The notes under the pieces were generated by a model that was not told the DNA's origin, did not search any database, and was given only the letters and a program-made list of their open reading frames with translations. The position numbers and the translations under genes were made by a program. Shown here piece by piece: positions 47,644 to 59,479 of a stretch of DNA of 64,000 bases (within the stretch, counting starts at the first letter, position 1; each line of letters starts with the position of its first letter). The DNA lies in the NCBI GenBank assembly GCA_014529385.2, contig CM043955.1, positions 138,681,108-138,745,107 of the forward strand. Direction: 5' to 3'. Source of the DNA: Adiantum capillus-veneris. Its lineage: Eukaryota > Streptophyta > Polypodiopsida > Polypodiales > Pteridaceae.

Positions 47644-47943
47644 ATGTCATTAATGCCTTACCATTTCTCAAATACCTACTATGTTTTGGCACATAGATAT
47701 ACCATCAAACGATCTAAGTGTTATCTTAGGTTACAATTGGGGGTATGCGAAGGCTTCCATGATGGAGATCATTACAAATGTATTGTGTCCAATCACCATT
47801 TTTGCATAAGATACATAAAAACAAGGTCCACTCTTTATGTATGGTTTAATTATGATAAGTGGGTACGCATGAAGGAAAAATGGATTCCAATAAAAGTCAA
47901 AACATCTACTTTTGATTTGAATATTCTCTTGCTCAAACATTAA
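47644..47943 (+). CDS. Orphan ORF, 99 codons
   Basis: A true ATG and an even, basic composition (TIKRSKCYLRL, YVWFNYDKWVRMKEKW), resembling the decayed DNA-binding or MuDR-type N-terminal regions of plant transposases, but not enough to name. The surrounding 46.8-48.2 kb shows no other coding sequence. Confidence 0.2.
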   Translation: MSLMPYHFSNTYYVLAHRYTIKRSKCYLRLQLGVCEGFHDGDHYKCIVSNHHFCIRYIKTRSTLYVWFNYDKWVRMKEKWIPIKVKTSTFDLNILLLKH

Positions 47944-48218
47944 ATTGAAAACGTGCCAGCAAGTAAGCATTGGAACTTTTCTAACTTGTATGATCATTTT
48001 CTTATTATAGGTGTTGAAGAGGTTCGAAATGTAGGCTTCATCCTTAATTTTCTGCTTGACAGAGAACCACAACTACTCCTAGGCTTTACTTATTGCAAGA
48101 TGTCATGTTCTGCCTCTGCCTCTGAGGCTTGTTTGCCTTCGATCCTGTTGACCCTCAAGGCTCTGTCTGAGCTTGAGGTTGAGGTTGTTGTATATTTCTC
48201 TTGTTCTTAATACTATCC

Positions 48219-48262
48219 ACTCACAATTGTGAGTTTTGCAAAAAAAAAAAGAAAAAAAAGGG
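48219..48262. repeat. Perfect 16-bp palindrome and A-rich tail
   Basis: ACTCACAATTGTGAGT (48219-48234) is followed by TTTGCAAAAAA and a poly-A tract. The same motif occurs in the loop of the hairpin at 25931-26028, so this is probably a fragment of that family. Confidence 0.6.
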
Positions 48263-48273
48263 CTTCATCCTTA

Positions 48274-48630
48274 ATTGGCATAAGGCGACTTCACATTTAC
48301 AAAAAACGTCCTTCTGAATTGGTTGATGTCTAATTATTCGGTTTGATTAGACGACGTGGTGCTGCTGCTTTGCGCACCTCTCCAAGCCTTCCTTCGCCAT
48401 CGCCACAACGCCTCCTCCCCCTCCCCCTCGGTGCCCACAGCGGAGCCTACCCCCCATTGCTGCCTATCCCCCCGTGAAGTCACCTTCATCCTTAATTGGC
48501 ATAAATTAGACATCAACCAATTCACAAGTTGAAGTCGCCTATTAGACGACGATCGATCGCTGGTGCTGCTGCTTTGCGCACCTCTCCCAGCCTTCCTTTG
48601 CCATCGCCACAACGCCCCCCCTCCCCCTCG
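48274..48630. repeat. Tandem duplication of about 210 bp with an internal inversion
   Basis: TTAATTGGCATAA (48274 and 48492) and GGTGCTGCTGCTTTGCGCAC (48358 and 48559) anchor two copies. Between the anchors, AATTGGTTGATGTCTAATT (48317-48335) appears in the second copy as its exact reverse complement (48504-48522), and the GGCGACTTCA next to it is inverted too. Confidence 0.85.
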
Positions 48631-49620
48631 CCTTGCCGCCTCGTTGCCCACCCCCCTCTCTTGTTGCCCGCTGCCCTCACTTCACTTCCCTGCCCACAGC
48701 CCAGACTACCTCCATTGCCCTTCCTTGGAGTCACTCAACGTGCTCGTTCCAACAAGAGAACATTTTCTCTTCTTTGCCCTCACTTGCAGTAGCACACAGA
48801 TGCAAGCTCATGCTCCGACCCAGAGGGACTCATCACCCGACCCCTTCGAGCCCACCATCCGAATCGCTCTTGGCGCCAGTAGAGCAAGCGAGCCTTACAA
48901 CAAAGGTGGAGTGTCTTCAACCCACCTCTGTCGTTTGCGAGATCATTGATAGTCGATCCATCGGAGGTGAGACGCATAACCTTCTTCAACCCGTCTCCTA
49001 GCAGAGGTGAGAAAGATCATCGACATATAGCTTCTCGACCGGGGATACTACCATATCAAGTTTGAGACTCCCGAGATGGTTGCCAAAGCCATCTCGATGA
49101 GCCCACTAACTATCTAAGCGGTCAAGGCTGATTTTCGACAGTGACGCCATGGTTTTGACCCAACTTCGAATGTTCTTGTTGAGGAAGCACATCTGTCCAT
49201 CTCTGTCTGCTTCCCCAACCTGAGGAGAGAGTATCTCCCGCTTCTTTTTAGAATTGGTTTCGAGATCGAAACAGTCTTGGAGACCCCGTGTGTACGACAA
49301 CTTCAGTTACTGCCAAGGCGATAGGTATTTCTACAGTATGCATTCTGGTACGAGACACTCATACTCTTTCAAAGGTGGTCCTGTTACCTAGGGTGAGTGG
49401 TGGGTGGCTATGCTAGAAGATGGAGTATTTGGAACTCCCAAACTAGTGCTTCATTTGCAGACAGATAGGCCACTTAGCAAAGGCCTTTCCTCGCAGGAGA
49501 TCTTGACTTGCAGCACAGACTTATCCCCCTAGAGATGAAACTACACAGCAAATAGGTACCGAGGATACACACGTTAACACTTCTTCAATGGTTAATGACC
49601 TGCCAATTGATGGCTGTGAG
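48563..49620 (+). pseudogene. L1-like LINE ORF1 (nucleic-acid-binding), broken
   Basis: Fragments in several frames: GYYHIKFETPEMVAKAISMSP (about 49040-49100), FDPTSNVL, and a zinc knuckle CFICRQIGHLAKAF (49447-49488) whose last Cys has become Phe. Plant L1 ORF1 proteins bind element RNA and end in a CCHC knuckle of this type. Stops and frameshifts are frequent. The Pro-rich N-terminal frames overlap the 48274-48630 duplication. Confidence 0.65.
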
Positions 49621-50624
49621 CAAGTGCACGACTGTCGTCGATAGGAGAGGGCTCGCCATCCCCCCCCGTGGCCGACCTCTTGTAGCCTAGCAGCATTGGG
49701 TTCCCATTGGGAACAGTTTCAACCCTTTGCATCACGATCCCCCTGAGGAGTCTTCCTCCACTTCAGCTTCACCACCGTCAGCCTCCCAACCCCCCCCTCC
49801 CCCTCTTCCACCTACGGAGTCCTCTATTCCACCCCCTCCTCTTGCTCCCCCCTTTCCCTAGACACGCCCTTAGCCTCATCACGTGACCCATGCCGTACTC
49901 CCCCTCCGACACATGGGACTGTACATCAATAGCTCGCCACTCACTAGGTAGTGCTTTTGTTATTATGAGCCGAATGGCTCGGGAGGGTCAGCCCTACTTG
50001 AGAACGCCACTTCTGGTACATGCTTTTGCGACAGTCCCTCGTGGATTGACCAGTTTCAACATTGGCCGATAGTGGCCCTTCTTTGACTACAGCTTCACCC
50101 GATTCCTTGGTGACCCATCCCTTGACCCAGAGGTGGCTTGCTTTCTGGTTCACGTCCTCTTTCTAGCAGCAAGAGGCACAGAGGCTTTGTATATAGCAAT
50201 CGACTACTCCTTCCTGTTGTGTGGCAAAGATAACATAGAGTGGTCCTTGCACTTAGTCCTTGACTGGCTCCAAGTCTATGCTCTAGACTTCTCACACTAC
50301 ACAAGGGACTTGGGGGTGACAGATTTGATACAAACACTTTGGCCTTTAGCCAAGTGCGATGCCATCGAATGCAGCATGATGTAGGCACACTGTGGTTCAC
50401 TTTTTGCTGACACTCAAAGCCCTCCTCGCTATGTATTTGTACATGAGGATTAAGAGGATGTAGCCATACAGACTACACGCTCTGCTTGGGCCTGGGTGGG
50501 GTAGTCAATTCAGACGCGTCTATCTAGAGGTTGCTCAGGTGTGGATTACTCTCCATCCAAGCCGGCCTCAAACATAGCGAGGTTTGCTGCTGCTGCTGTT
50601 GCATCGGTCTTTTATCACTTATCT

Positions 50625-52590
50625 ATGAGGATTGTCTCATGAAATGTTCACACTTTAGGTGGGCCCCAATTTCAATGTCAGAGGGGTCAATTGCCTCAAA
50701 ATGCCTTGTGGGTGGTATGATTATGCTTCAGGAGCACATTTGTGTTAGAGCCGTATTTGGTGATGTGGTCATGCAGCAGGCTTGATAGGAGCTAATCACC
50801 ATTGAGGAGAGAAGTCATGAGTTTGCCTTTCATTGATAGGCACCTCAATGGACTCCGGTGGGTGACAAAGTTACTTCGGAGTTATTTTATAATGTGGGGC
50901 CTGGCCATCTGCGCACCAATGTTAGTCAGTTTGACGAGACCAGATGGGTCAATTGCTTTAGAGCCCGAGGATATGCGTGCAGATGCTACCGATTTTTATC
51001 AAGAGTTGCTTTCAACGGAGCCATAATTAGAGCATCAAGATGCATGCCTTGCCTAGTTAATGAGGAGATGCGTCAGAGACTAGAGATGCCTCTCCAGCTA
51101 GAGGGGCTCCATGAGGCCCTCAGGGCACTCCCTTGAGGTAGCTACCCACCAAAGGAGGATGGTTTGACTCCTAGATTCTTCTTGGAGTATTGGAAGGTGC
51201 TTGGTTTGGACCTTTGCAGTGCCTACAAGCACATCTTGCACACTGGTGAGATGCCTCACAACATGAGCAAGGGTCTGATTTACCTTAACACCAAGAAAGG
51301 TGGCTTCTTGGAGGAGATTCGACAATTGTGGCCCATCACCATTCTCAAATCAACCTACAAAATTTTAGCAAAGGCTTTGAGCCTGAGGATTCAACCACTT
51401 CTTTAGAGCATTATTCATGAGACCTAGAAAGGATTTGTTAAGGAGCGCAGTATCCTTGACATCACCTTTTACCTTTTGGGAGGCTCGCGTCTTCAAGGCA
51501 AGGATCTTGTGATACTCCTTGATCTTCAGAAGGCTTATGACAGAGTTGACTGGGACTTCCTGGAGGGAACTCTGAGTAGGATGGTATTTTTAGATGCTTG
51601 GATCAGCGGAGTGACAACTCTCTACAGATGTGCGCACAACTAGGTGCTCTTGATAGGGGGAAAATGGGAACTCTTCATGCTCACGCGCTCGGTTAGACAT
51701 GGTTGTCCTCTTTCCCATTTCCCCTTTCTCTTCTATGCTGAGGCAATGAGCAGATTTCTGACTTCACAAGAGGGGGGTTTGCGTGGTCTAGAGCTTCCTA
51801 TTAGGGGATACGAGTTGCTAGATGCTGAGATTGCTAACGAGTTAGGCTTGTACTTGGAGGGCCATGAGGCCAATCTTTATAGGTGTGAGCAAGCTCTTGA
51901 GGTGTTTTGTTGTGCATTAGGGGCACTCATCAACTAGAGGAAGTCTGTGGCTTTCTAGGTTGGCAATGCTCCTACACATGATTGTTCATCGGAAGAGGGC
52001 AAGGCTTCAGGTTGATCCCCCTAGGGACTTTTGTACGTTATTTGGGCTATCAGGTTGGCTTGGATTTGTCTTTAAAGTAGCCAACTATCCCTCTCCTTCT
52101 CTTCATTAAGAGAAAACTACTTCATAGGAGTTCGACATGGCTCTCTCTGGCTGGAAGAGTTGTATGGGCCAACTAGGTACTTTGGGCTACTATGTGCTAC
52201 ATTACATTTTGATGGATCTTTTCGAGTTCTTGCATCAACACATTGGAGAGGCTGATCATGAATTTGTGGTCAGGGCGTGACACCTAGTTAGCTTGGACCA
52301 AAGTGCCCTTGTAGGACATCACCTTACCATGTTCTCAGTGGGTGTCACGATAGAGCAGGGCCCTCCTTGGGAAGCTTGTGGTGGTCATAGGACTTCTTCC
52401 AGGGGAGGACCCTTGGAAGGAGCTATTGCAACATCGGATCCGTGCTGGAGCCCCTCATATGGGTGGCCCTTGGAGCCTATCCATCACATGGATTTTTACA
52501 AAGATGCACCGTGCTAGCGTTGGTGCAGCCAAAGTTTGTCGATGTTGGAAGACGTGTTGTACAGTGTTATAAATACTACTAGGTGTAGGG
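50625..52590 (+). pseudogene. L1-like LINE ORF2 (endonuclease/RT), broken and deleted
   Basis: ATG 50625 gives MRIVS, then TGA where Trp is expected, then NVHTLGGPQF: the usual start of an L1 apurinic-type endonuclease (MRIVSWNVRGLG). Most of the endonuclease is missing, because the linker and RT follow within about 400 bases. The RT has motif A LDLQKAYDRVDW (51516-51553), motif B RSVRHGCPLS (51686-51715), and motif C decayed from FADDT to IANEL (51830-51844), so both catalytic Asp are lost. A C-terminal segment (PGEDPWKELLQHRIRAG, APHMGGPWSLSITWIF) ends near 52590. At least six stops are present. Confidence 0.85.
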
Positions 52591-52677
52591 AAAAGGGCTA
52601 AAGCAGGTACAAGGATCCTGGGCAAATGAGTGATAGTGGTTGATAGAGAGGGAGACGGAGAGAGATAGAGAGGGAAG

Positions 52678-52686
<9 letters not shown>

Positions 52687-52757
<71 letters not shown>
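52687..52757. repeat. (GA)n microsatellite
   Basis: About 35 GA repeats preceded by GATAGATAGA. Confidence 0.97.
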
Positions 52758-52760
<3 letters not shown>

Positions 52761-53049
52761 GGGTTTTTAGGCCAAATGGGCTAAATGGGGTAGCAAGTAA
52801 AGTATGTTCAAAGTGCATGTTCTATGCTTGGAAATGAAGAGCTTGAAGTGCTAAATGAGCAGGGCCAAATGGCTCATCAAACGGAGCTAGAATGAGGGAG
52901 ATATTGCCAGTTGAAGGTTTTTCAGGGGCTGGTTTTGAGGGAGTCAAGGCGCCTTGGTCAGTGAGCCATCTGGTGTTTTATGGAGCTCGACAAGGTTTGC
53001 GGGGCTAGTTCTCAGCATGAGGAGTTAGAAGAAGGTGATTGCTCGTCAA

Positions 53050-53140
53050 TTGGATGCTTGGACAGAGAGTTATGGCTCGTTGAAATTGGGCGGCAATTAC
53101 AAGCGGTGTGATGCTAGGAGATTTTCCCCCATTTTCGGGC
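53050..53140 (+). repeat. Repeat shared with 56085-56170
   Basis: ATGCTTGGACAGAGAGTTAT and GTTGAAATTGGGCGGCAATT match the segment just after the 54.4-56.1 kb gypsy relic. The pair flanks that relic and may be what is left of its LTRs. Confidence 0.5.
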
Positions 53141-53368
53141 GCTCGATTTGAGGTAATGCAAATAGTCAAAGTGTGGAAAGAGCAGATGAATTTGATGTCT
53201 AGTATGCAAGGTTTCAGATGGGTCTTGACAGCTTGAGCACGAGGTTTATGAGCACGAAACACTAGGGCTCTAAAGTTAGGGGGAATTTTTTTTCTCTTGA
53301 AATGGATTTTTTTGAAGGTTTCTAGGTGGCCTTAAGGGCTTGAGAGCCCGAAGCAACAGGAGACTTTC

Positions 53369-53455
53369 ACGTGTTGCAGGTGTTATCCCACATGCGCCAT
53401 CCAAATGTTATCCCACGTGTTGCAGGTGTTATCCCACATGCGCCATCCAAATGCA
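53369..53455. repeat. Two exact tandem copies of a 46-bp unit
   Basis: GTGTTGCAGGTGTTATCCCA followed by CATGCGCCATCCAAATG occurs at 53371 and 53417. Identity is complete over the overlap, so the duplication is young. Confidence 0.9.
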
Positions 53456-54460
53456 GGAAGCTATGATATATATAGCACATGCATGCCCCTCCATAAACAA
53501 CGAGTTGGAGAGCTTTTGTGGAGCTTGGTGGCTATGGCGGTTGGGTTTCCTTGCTCGCCTGTGGGTGGTGCGTGGCATCTTGGCGGCTTTGCTGGGTAGA
53601 TGACGACACTGGTGGTCGCACACACAATTACTGATGTGGCGGCTAGTTTGGGTGGCATTCCCGCATCCATACGGGCCCAAACCTTTTATTGAAGATAACT
53701 GGTCTCCCATGGGATGTCACGGAGCCGTGACAACCAAAATGGGCCTCAGAGATGCTTCACATGCGAGTGAGAGCTGGAAGCTTGCCGAGGTGGCACCACT
53801 GTATCAAATGTGCTAAGATGGTGCCATGTATATGTAAAGTATGAAAAATGCCTAAAGGGAGCTCCTAGTGAGCTGCACGGCCAAGTGAAACCCCCTTTTT
53901 TATTTTTGTTTTTTGAAGTGGAGGCTCCATATAAGAGTCAATTTTCCAAAGTGTAAGGGGATTTTTGGAAGCGGTTGCTTTTTGGAGAGCTAAGACCTGG
54001 GAGCCTTTTGAGTGTGGAGAAGAAGTGGTGCAAGAGGAGTGTGCTATTGTAACAAGTTTTTGAATGCAAATCTCACCATTGCCCCCCTTTTTTGTGTCAA
54101 TTCCCCGCTCCCCTTTCTCATCTCTGTTGTGTCTTTCTCAGTGTTGCCGATGTCGGTTTATACAAAGTGAGTGAGTGAGAGAGAGAGGTTGTTGCGTGGT
54201 TGTGGTGTGGAACAAGGGTTGTGTGGGTGTGGAATGTGTTAGAGCTTTCAAGAAGTGTTTGTGTGTGTTGGTGTATCAAAACACGCGTGTGTAGATTTTG
54301 AAGGCGAATCCTAGTGGATTGGGGTGCTGTGTATATCTTGGTCAATGGGGAGGCATTGTGTTTGTGTTTTGGGTGTGTTCCCCTTTCCCCCTTCTCATAT
54401 TTTGGTGCCCCTACAAAGGAGCAAAATGATTGCTCTCCGATGTTGAGTTCGTGATCAAAG

Positions 54461-54870
54461 ATGTCGTAGAGTTCGAGTCCAATTTTCAATGGTGATGAAG
54501 ATGAGGACGAATGGCTGGCATATTTCGAGCTGTTTATGCTATCATTGCAAATGTGGAGTGATGAAGAGAAGGTGCAGACGGTGCTATTGGTATTGCGAGG
54601 TAAAGCAAAGGCATGGTCGATGGTACAAAAGTTGTAGATAAGAAGGATTGGGTTGGTTTTAGGGAGCAGTTTCTATGTAGGTTTCACAAAGTGGTGTCGA
54701 CTGCTGAAGCAGATGCGAGGATCAAAGGGCTCCGACAAGATGTAAGTGGAGATTTCAATGCTTTTGTTAAGTTTGAAGCTTGTTGGAGCGATTTGGTGGC
54801 TGTCACCCAAGTGATCAATGCAGATTGTTTCAAGCTGGAGAAGTTTCTAGCTCACATGCATCCTTGTGTT
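54461..54870 (+). pseudogene. Ty3/gypsy-type gag, broken
   Basis: ATG 54461 is followed at codon 3 by TAG, then FNGDEDEDEWLAYFELFML and KVQTVLLVLRGKAKAWSM. The frame shifts near 54613-54640 to DKKDWVGFREQFLCRFHKVV, ADARIKGLRQDVSGDFNAFV and a final CWSDLVAV. This order (short acidic start, xGxAxxW, FRxxFxxxF) is the retrotransposon gag core. A TTGGTGCCCCTAC segment at 54395-54407 could be its primer-binding site. Decayed, stop-filled sequence of the same element continues to about 56114; no protease or RT was recognised. Confidence 0.65.
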
Positions 54871-56084
54871 TGAGAGAAGGTTGATTATGAAGAGTGGAGA
54901 AGCTATGCCAAGGCTATTAGAGTTGCTAGGGTGAAGACCAAGAAAGTGAAGAGAAAGATGGAGTTAGGTTTGTTAAAGCCTACATATTATGTGCCTGTTG
55001 CGGGAGCATGATGTTCTATGGACCAATTGAGGATGGTCCCAAATGTGTGAAGTGTGGAGCCTACTAGGGTAAAGCCTTTGATTGATTATATTCCTTGGGA
55101 GTTGCCTATTTGTGAGATGCCTATGCCAAATATGGAGGAGCTCGTCAATGAAGATGAGCCTTTTGTTGAAGAAGACATGTGTGTGGAGGAAGTAGCCAAT
55201 GCCAACTGCCCAGTGTAGCTTGAAGCCTGTTCTTGTGGAGTGTTTGCATGAAAGGATAATAAATTGTAGATAACTTGTATGTGCTGAAGGCTTGGAGTTG
55301 GATGAAGAAAGTGGGTAGATCCAAGAGGATGGTCAAGTTTTTGTGGAGTAGATAGCGGATAAGGATGTAGGTATTGAGTCCACCTATGGAGAAGATGATG
55401 AGAGGATAAGCTTGAGCCTTTGGGAAACATGTAAAGAGGATAGCCTCGATGATGAATCCACATTCTATGGCAAGGAGACAAAATCCAAAGAGCTGGTACT
55501 GGTAAAGGTAAAGTTACCTTGTTATATGCCCATAAAGATGTGGTGTTTTCCACTATGAATGAAGAGCAAGTAAGAGTGTCAGAGATTGGGAATGAAGACA
55601 TGCAGGTGAGGGTGCTATGCGGAACCATGTTGATGAGATGCTTGTCAAGTTAGCTGTAAAAGTGCTTAGGTTGTACAACAGATATGAAGGTTTTCCAAAG
55701 AGGAGAGAGCTGCTGTGGCTATTGAAGGAGAACAGGTTGAAGGAATGGGCCGACAAGAGGGGTTGGTGGGGCAGTGTGGCTCTATTTGCTTGGATGGTCG
55801 AGGATGCTACATGTATGGAAAGGGAGGAGGAGCTAGTGCAGATAGGAGAGCCTTTGGTAAAAGAACATGTGATTTTGGTGGTGGAAAGTAAGGAAGAACA
55901 GGCTATGGGTGTGACAAGGCCGTCAAGAGAGGTATGTGCCTTGTGGTTGAAGGGTATGCTTATAAATGGAGCACTGCATTGGGTCATCAGCCAGTTGGAG
56001 GAGTCCGTGAAGGAGACCTCCACTCTACATGGTTGGGAGGGAGGTTCATATATGTTCAATGTGAATGATGGTATGTTTGATGAG

Positions 56085-56330
56085 ATGCCTGGGCAGAGAG
56101 TTATGGCCTGTTGAAGTTGGGCGACAGTTTAAGGCAATGTGATGCCATGAGATTATTCTGCTAAAGTTTAGGCATCTCAAGTGAACTGCCCAAGGTGATC
56201 CCATGTTTTAGTTTGGCTTTTAGGTATTTATTTTCCTTATTTGTCAAAGTCTTGGGTAGGGAAATTTACTGGGATTGCTATATAAGAAACCCCTTGCCTC
56301 CATTGTATACACATTCAGTTATTCATTGCC
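56085..56330 (+). mobile_element. Possible LTR remnant after the gypsy relic
   Basis: Begins with the repeat shared with 53050-53140, then has CTATATAAG (56277-56285) and CATTGTATACACATTC, arranged like a U3-R promoter. It runs directly into LINE RT sequence, so its right side was overwritten. Confidence 0.4.
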
Positions 56331-57093
56331 AAGGTTGATTGGTTCAAGAGTACCCACAGAGCTCATTTGGGGGATTATGGCAGTGTACAGATCAGTAGTA
56401 GGGCATGTACGCACCTCAGAGGGAATATGTACACAGGTTTGCTCCACTATTGGGGTGAAGCAGGGATGCCCGCTCTCTCCTACTCTATTTGGTATGTATG
56501 TGGATGAGGTTTCTGACTACATTGAGAGAGATGGTGATAGAGGTGCACCGCTGGCAGGGACATGGATTTTGCTATTGTTATATGCTAATGATATTGTGTT
56601 GATCTCCGACTCTCCGGAGGGGATACAACGTCACTTGGATGCTTTGCATAGGTTTGCCCATGAGAGTGGCTTGTCTGCCAACCTTGGTAAAACCAAGGTC
56701 ATGGTATTTAATACCACCCCACAGTGGATCAGGAGGTCAGCGCCTGCATTCACATATGGCCATGAGAGAGTGGAATATACAGATGCTTACACTTACCTTG
56801 AAGTGGTTTTTAGTGGACCAGCATTTTCTTTGAGGAGACCAGCAGAGACTAGATTGACCAGAGCCCATTCGGCATTGGGGAAACTAGAGAGGATATGTTC
56901 ACAAGTTCAATTTCAGAAGCCTCGGATGAAGCTCTGGCTCTTTGACACCTTGGTGGCTTCTGTATTGCTCTATGGAGCTGAGATGTGGGGGCCTTCATTG
57001 GATCATCATGGGAGAACAGGTCGTCCTGATTGATGGGGGGACATGGAGAAGCCTCATGTCTCTATGATCTCGTGGCTCATTAGAGCCAAGCTG
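56330..57093 (+). pseudogene. Second LINE reverse transcriptase, 5'-truncated
   Basis: An unusually long open frame (to a TGA at 57031-57033) reads RT motif B GVKQGCPLSPTLF, then YANDIVLIS in place of YADD, so one catalytic Asp is Asn. It continues with HRFAHESGLSANLGKTKVMVF, TYLEVVFSG and LLYGAEMWGP. After the TGA the same frame goes on (WGDMEKPHVSMISWLIRAK) to about 57093. It differs from the L1-like element at 48.6-52.6 kb and resembles RTE/Jockey-like plant LINEs. Motif A and everything before it are missing. Confidence 0.8.
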
Positions 57094-57099
57094 TGATGG

Positions 57100-57960
57100 A
57101 AATGGCCTATGAACTTAGAGAATAACGGAATTAAGAGAATTAGAGTGAGCAACTTTGAGAGCATAAAGGGTGAACTTAATTGGTAGTATCAACTTAATCA
57201 TAGCACTTAATTAACTAGGCATGAGAAATACTTTTGCAAGAGAGAGAGTTTAGAGAATACGACAACAGTTGAGGACCGTATTTATGTGGAGACGGTCCCC
57301 CCTTCAAAAGGCATTTGTATTATAGGTTCTCTCATTAAGAGAGACATGGTACAATACAATCTTTGTGTTCCTTGATACCTCTTTGGCGGTATGAAGATGG
57401 AAGCTTCATACACCAAGCTTTTGCTTAATAGCAACAATCAATCTTAGCTTGAAAACAATCAAGAACTTGTGAGCATTATCAATCCCCGTGTTCCCTAAAT
57501 CATTTGGGTGCATGAAGATGTGAACTTTTATGCATCAACTTGTGTTTAAAGCAACAATTAATCTACCTTGCAATACAATAATCTACTTGCAATAAACCAT
57601 TAGCTTTCTTGAAATAGGCATAACATAAACTTGTGGAAAGCATTGACTATCCCAAGCCTCAATCCCAAGATCTCAAACACCTTCAAAGGTGGAGAGAGCT
57701 AGCAGGGAATGAGGGTAGGGAAGAGGAACAATAAGTATTCCATAGGAGAAAGAAATAGTTCCTCACTTATCATCACTCCTTTTGCTTAGAATACATAATA
57801 GCATAGTAATGAAGATGGAGAAGATGGAAAGCTTAAGCATTGAAGCATATCTCTTTGTTGGATTTGCATTCCATAGCCAAGAGTGTTGGTGTAGGCTCTC
57901 AATTTCTCAAGGAGCTTGGAGAAGGAGATGGAGCTCTTGCACCTTGCATAGCACACCATG
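57100..57960. other. No gene seen
   Basis: AT-rich sequence with loose direct repeats (AAGATGGAAGCTTCATACACC near 57400 and AAGATGTGAACTTTTATGCA near 57510). No family is recognised. Confidence 0.4.
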
Positions 57961-57964
57961 AGAG

Positions 57965-57968
<4 letters not shown>

Positions 57969-58016
<48 letters not shown>
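57969..58016. repeat. (GT)n microsatellite
   Basis: About 24 GT repeats. Confidence 0.97.
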
Positions 58017-58020
<4 letters not shown>

Positions 58021-58066
58021 AGTATACCCCCTAAGCAACCCCCTAGCTTGCTTGGTCGACCCCCCC

Positions 58067-58067
<1 letters not shown>

Positions 58068-58101
<34 letters not shown>
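58068..58101. repeat. 34-base C homopolymer
   Basis: A run of 34 C 50 bases after the GT tract. A G-quadruplex or i-motif is possible on the two strands; run length may also be inflated by sequencing error. Confidence 0.9.
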
Positions 58102-58539
58102 TTGTAGCTCATGCTTGAAGCTCATTGGACCCCTCCAGGCTTGGCCAATCACAAGCAGGAGGCATTACAAGCAGCAAGGGTAGCCTTGGGACAAGTGGCC
58201 CCCTTTCCCCTTGAGAGAGAGGACTTGATAAATTCAAAATTAATTAATTAAATCTCCTAAATTATCATTGGACCCCTTGGGTGGCCAACCAATAGGCTTA
58301 AGGCACACCATGAGGGCAACATGAGGAGGAAGTTGACAAGTGTCCCTTTTGCTTTCTTTGTATCATGCATGCCTTGTGTGAGTGTGTGGGTGTTCTCTCT
58401 CATTCCCCCTCATGTAGGGCTCGCCCCCTCCTTGTAGGGATTGAATATTTGACTTTTTGACACCTCAAGTCCCTCATGCATAGGCCCAGTTCCCACCACA
58501 AGCTTCGCCTTTAAGCACTTTAAGCTTGGGCTGGGTTCT

Positions 58540-58672
58540 CACCTCAAGTACAGCCCTAGTATCTCAAGCATGTCAAGCACCTCAAGCATCTAAATCATCA
58601 AGCACCTCAATCATCAAGCATATCAAGCAACTTAGTCATCAAGCATGACAAGCAGGACAAGCACCTTGAGCT
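58540..58672. repeat. CATCAAGCACCTCAA minisatellite
   Basis: Eight or more variants of (T/A)CAAGCA(C/T)(C/G)(T/A)CAA in tandem. A looser pair of roughly 85-bp units follows at 59080-59240 (CACTTGGTG, GCCGCAAGCATG / CACCACAAACATG). The rest up to 59480 has no recognisable gene. Confidence 0.7.
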
Positions 58673-59479
58673 GGGTCGGGCTCTCGCCTCAAGCTCATCA
58701 GCCCTAGCTTACCTAAGGTCAAAGGACTTTTACACACATTATTGGAGGTCTTCAATGAAGCTAACCCTAAGGTCTTATGCTCCATTGGTTAGCCTTGCTC
58801 TTTGATAGAAAATCTCTCATTGGGGACCCTTTTCTATTGGCCCTGTGTTGAGATAGATCTATAAGAACATCTCAATATCTTAACCCTTGTTCCCGTTTAT
58901 TCTCCCACATTAAGTGATCAGTTTAATATGAGAAAATCATTTGGGTTTGTTAGATATTAGTTTTTATGACATTACCTCTCTCTTGAAATCATAGTCGTCC
59001 TCGACTATGAGGTAAAGATGGTAAAGTCTCACCCATTAGTCCATTGGTCTTAGCGGGTAGAGGATCCATTTTTACCTTACAACATCATTCCAGAGTGGAT
59101 GACTAATCCACTTGGTGCTGGAGAGACACTGTCTGCCGCAAGCATGTCTGCTCTTTAGTCCATATCATACTTCCAAAGTAGAGTGACAAGTTCTACTTGG
59201 TGTTTGGAAGACGTAGTCACCACAAACATGATCCTAAGTATGCATACTTCTTAAAATTTGTGCAAAAAACATAAAAAGAGAGTCTTATAAGACAAAAACA
59301 TTGATCATTTAAAATGCATTTCTTTTACATTTGCTTACTCTTCTTTGTCATTGTAAGCATCATTAACAAGGTTCATATTATCATTAAGCTATGTTCTTTG
59401 CATGCATTTAGCATCTTTGAAAGGATAATTCTTAACTTAAATAAGATACTGTCAGTAATCTTACAATTTCTTAATACCT

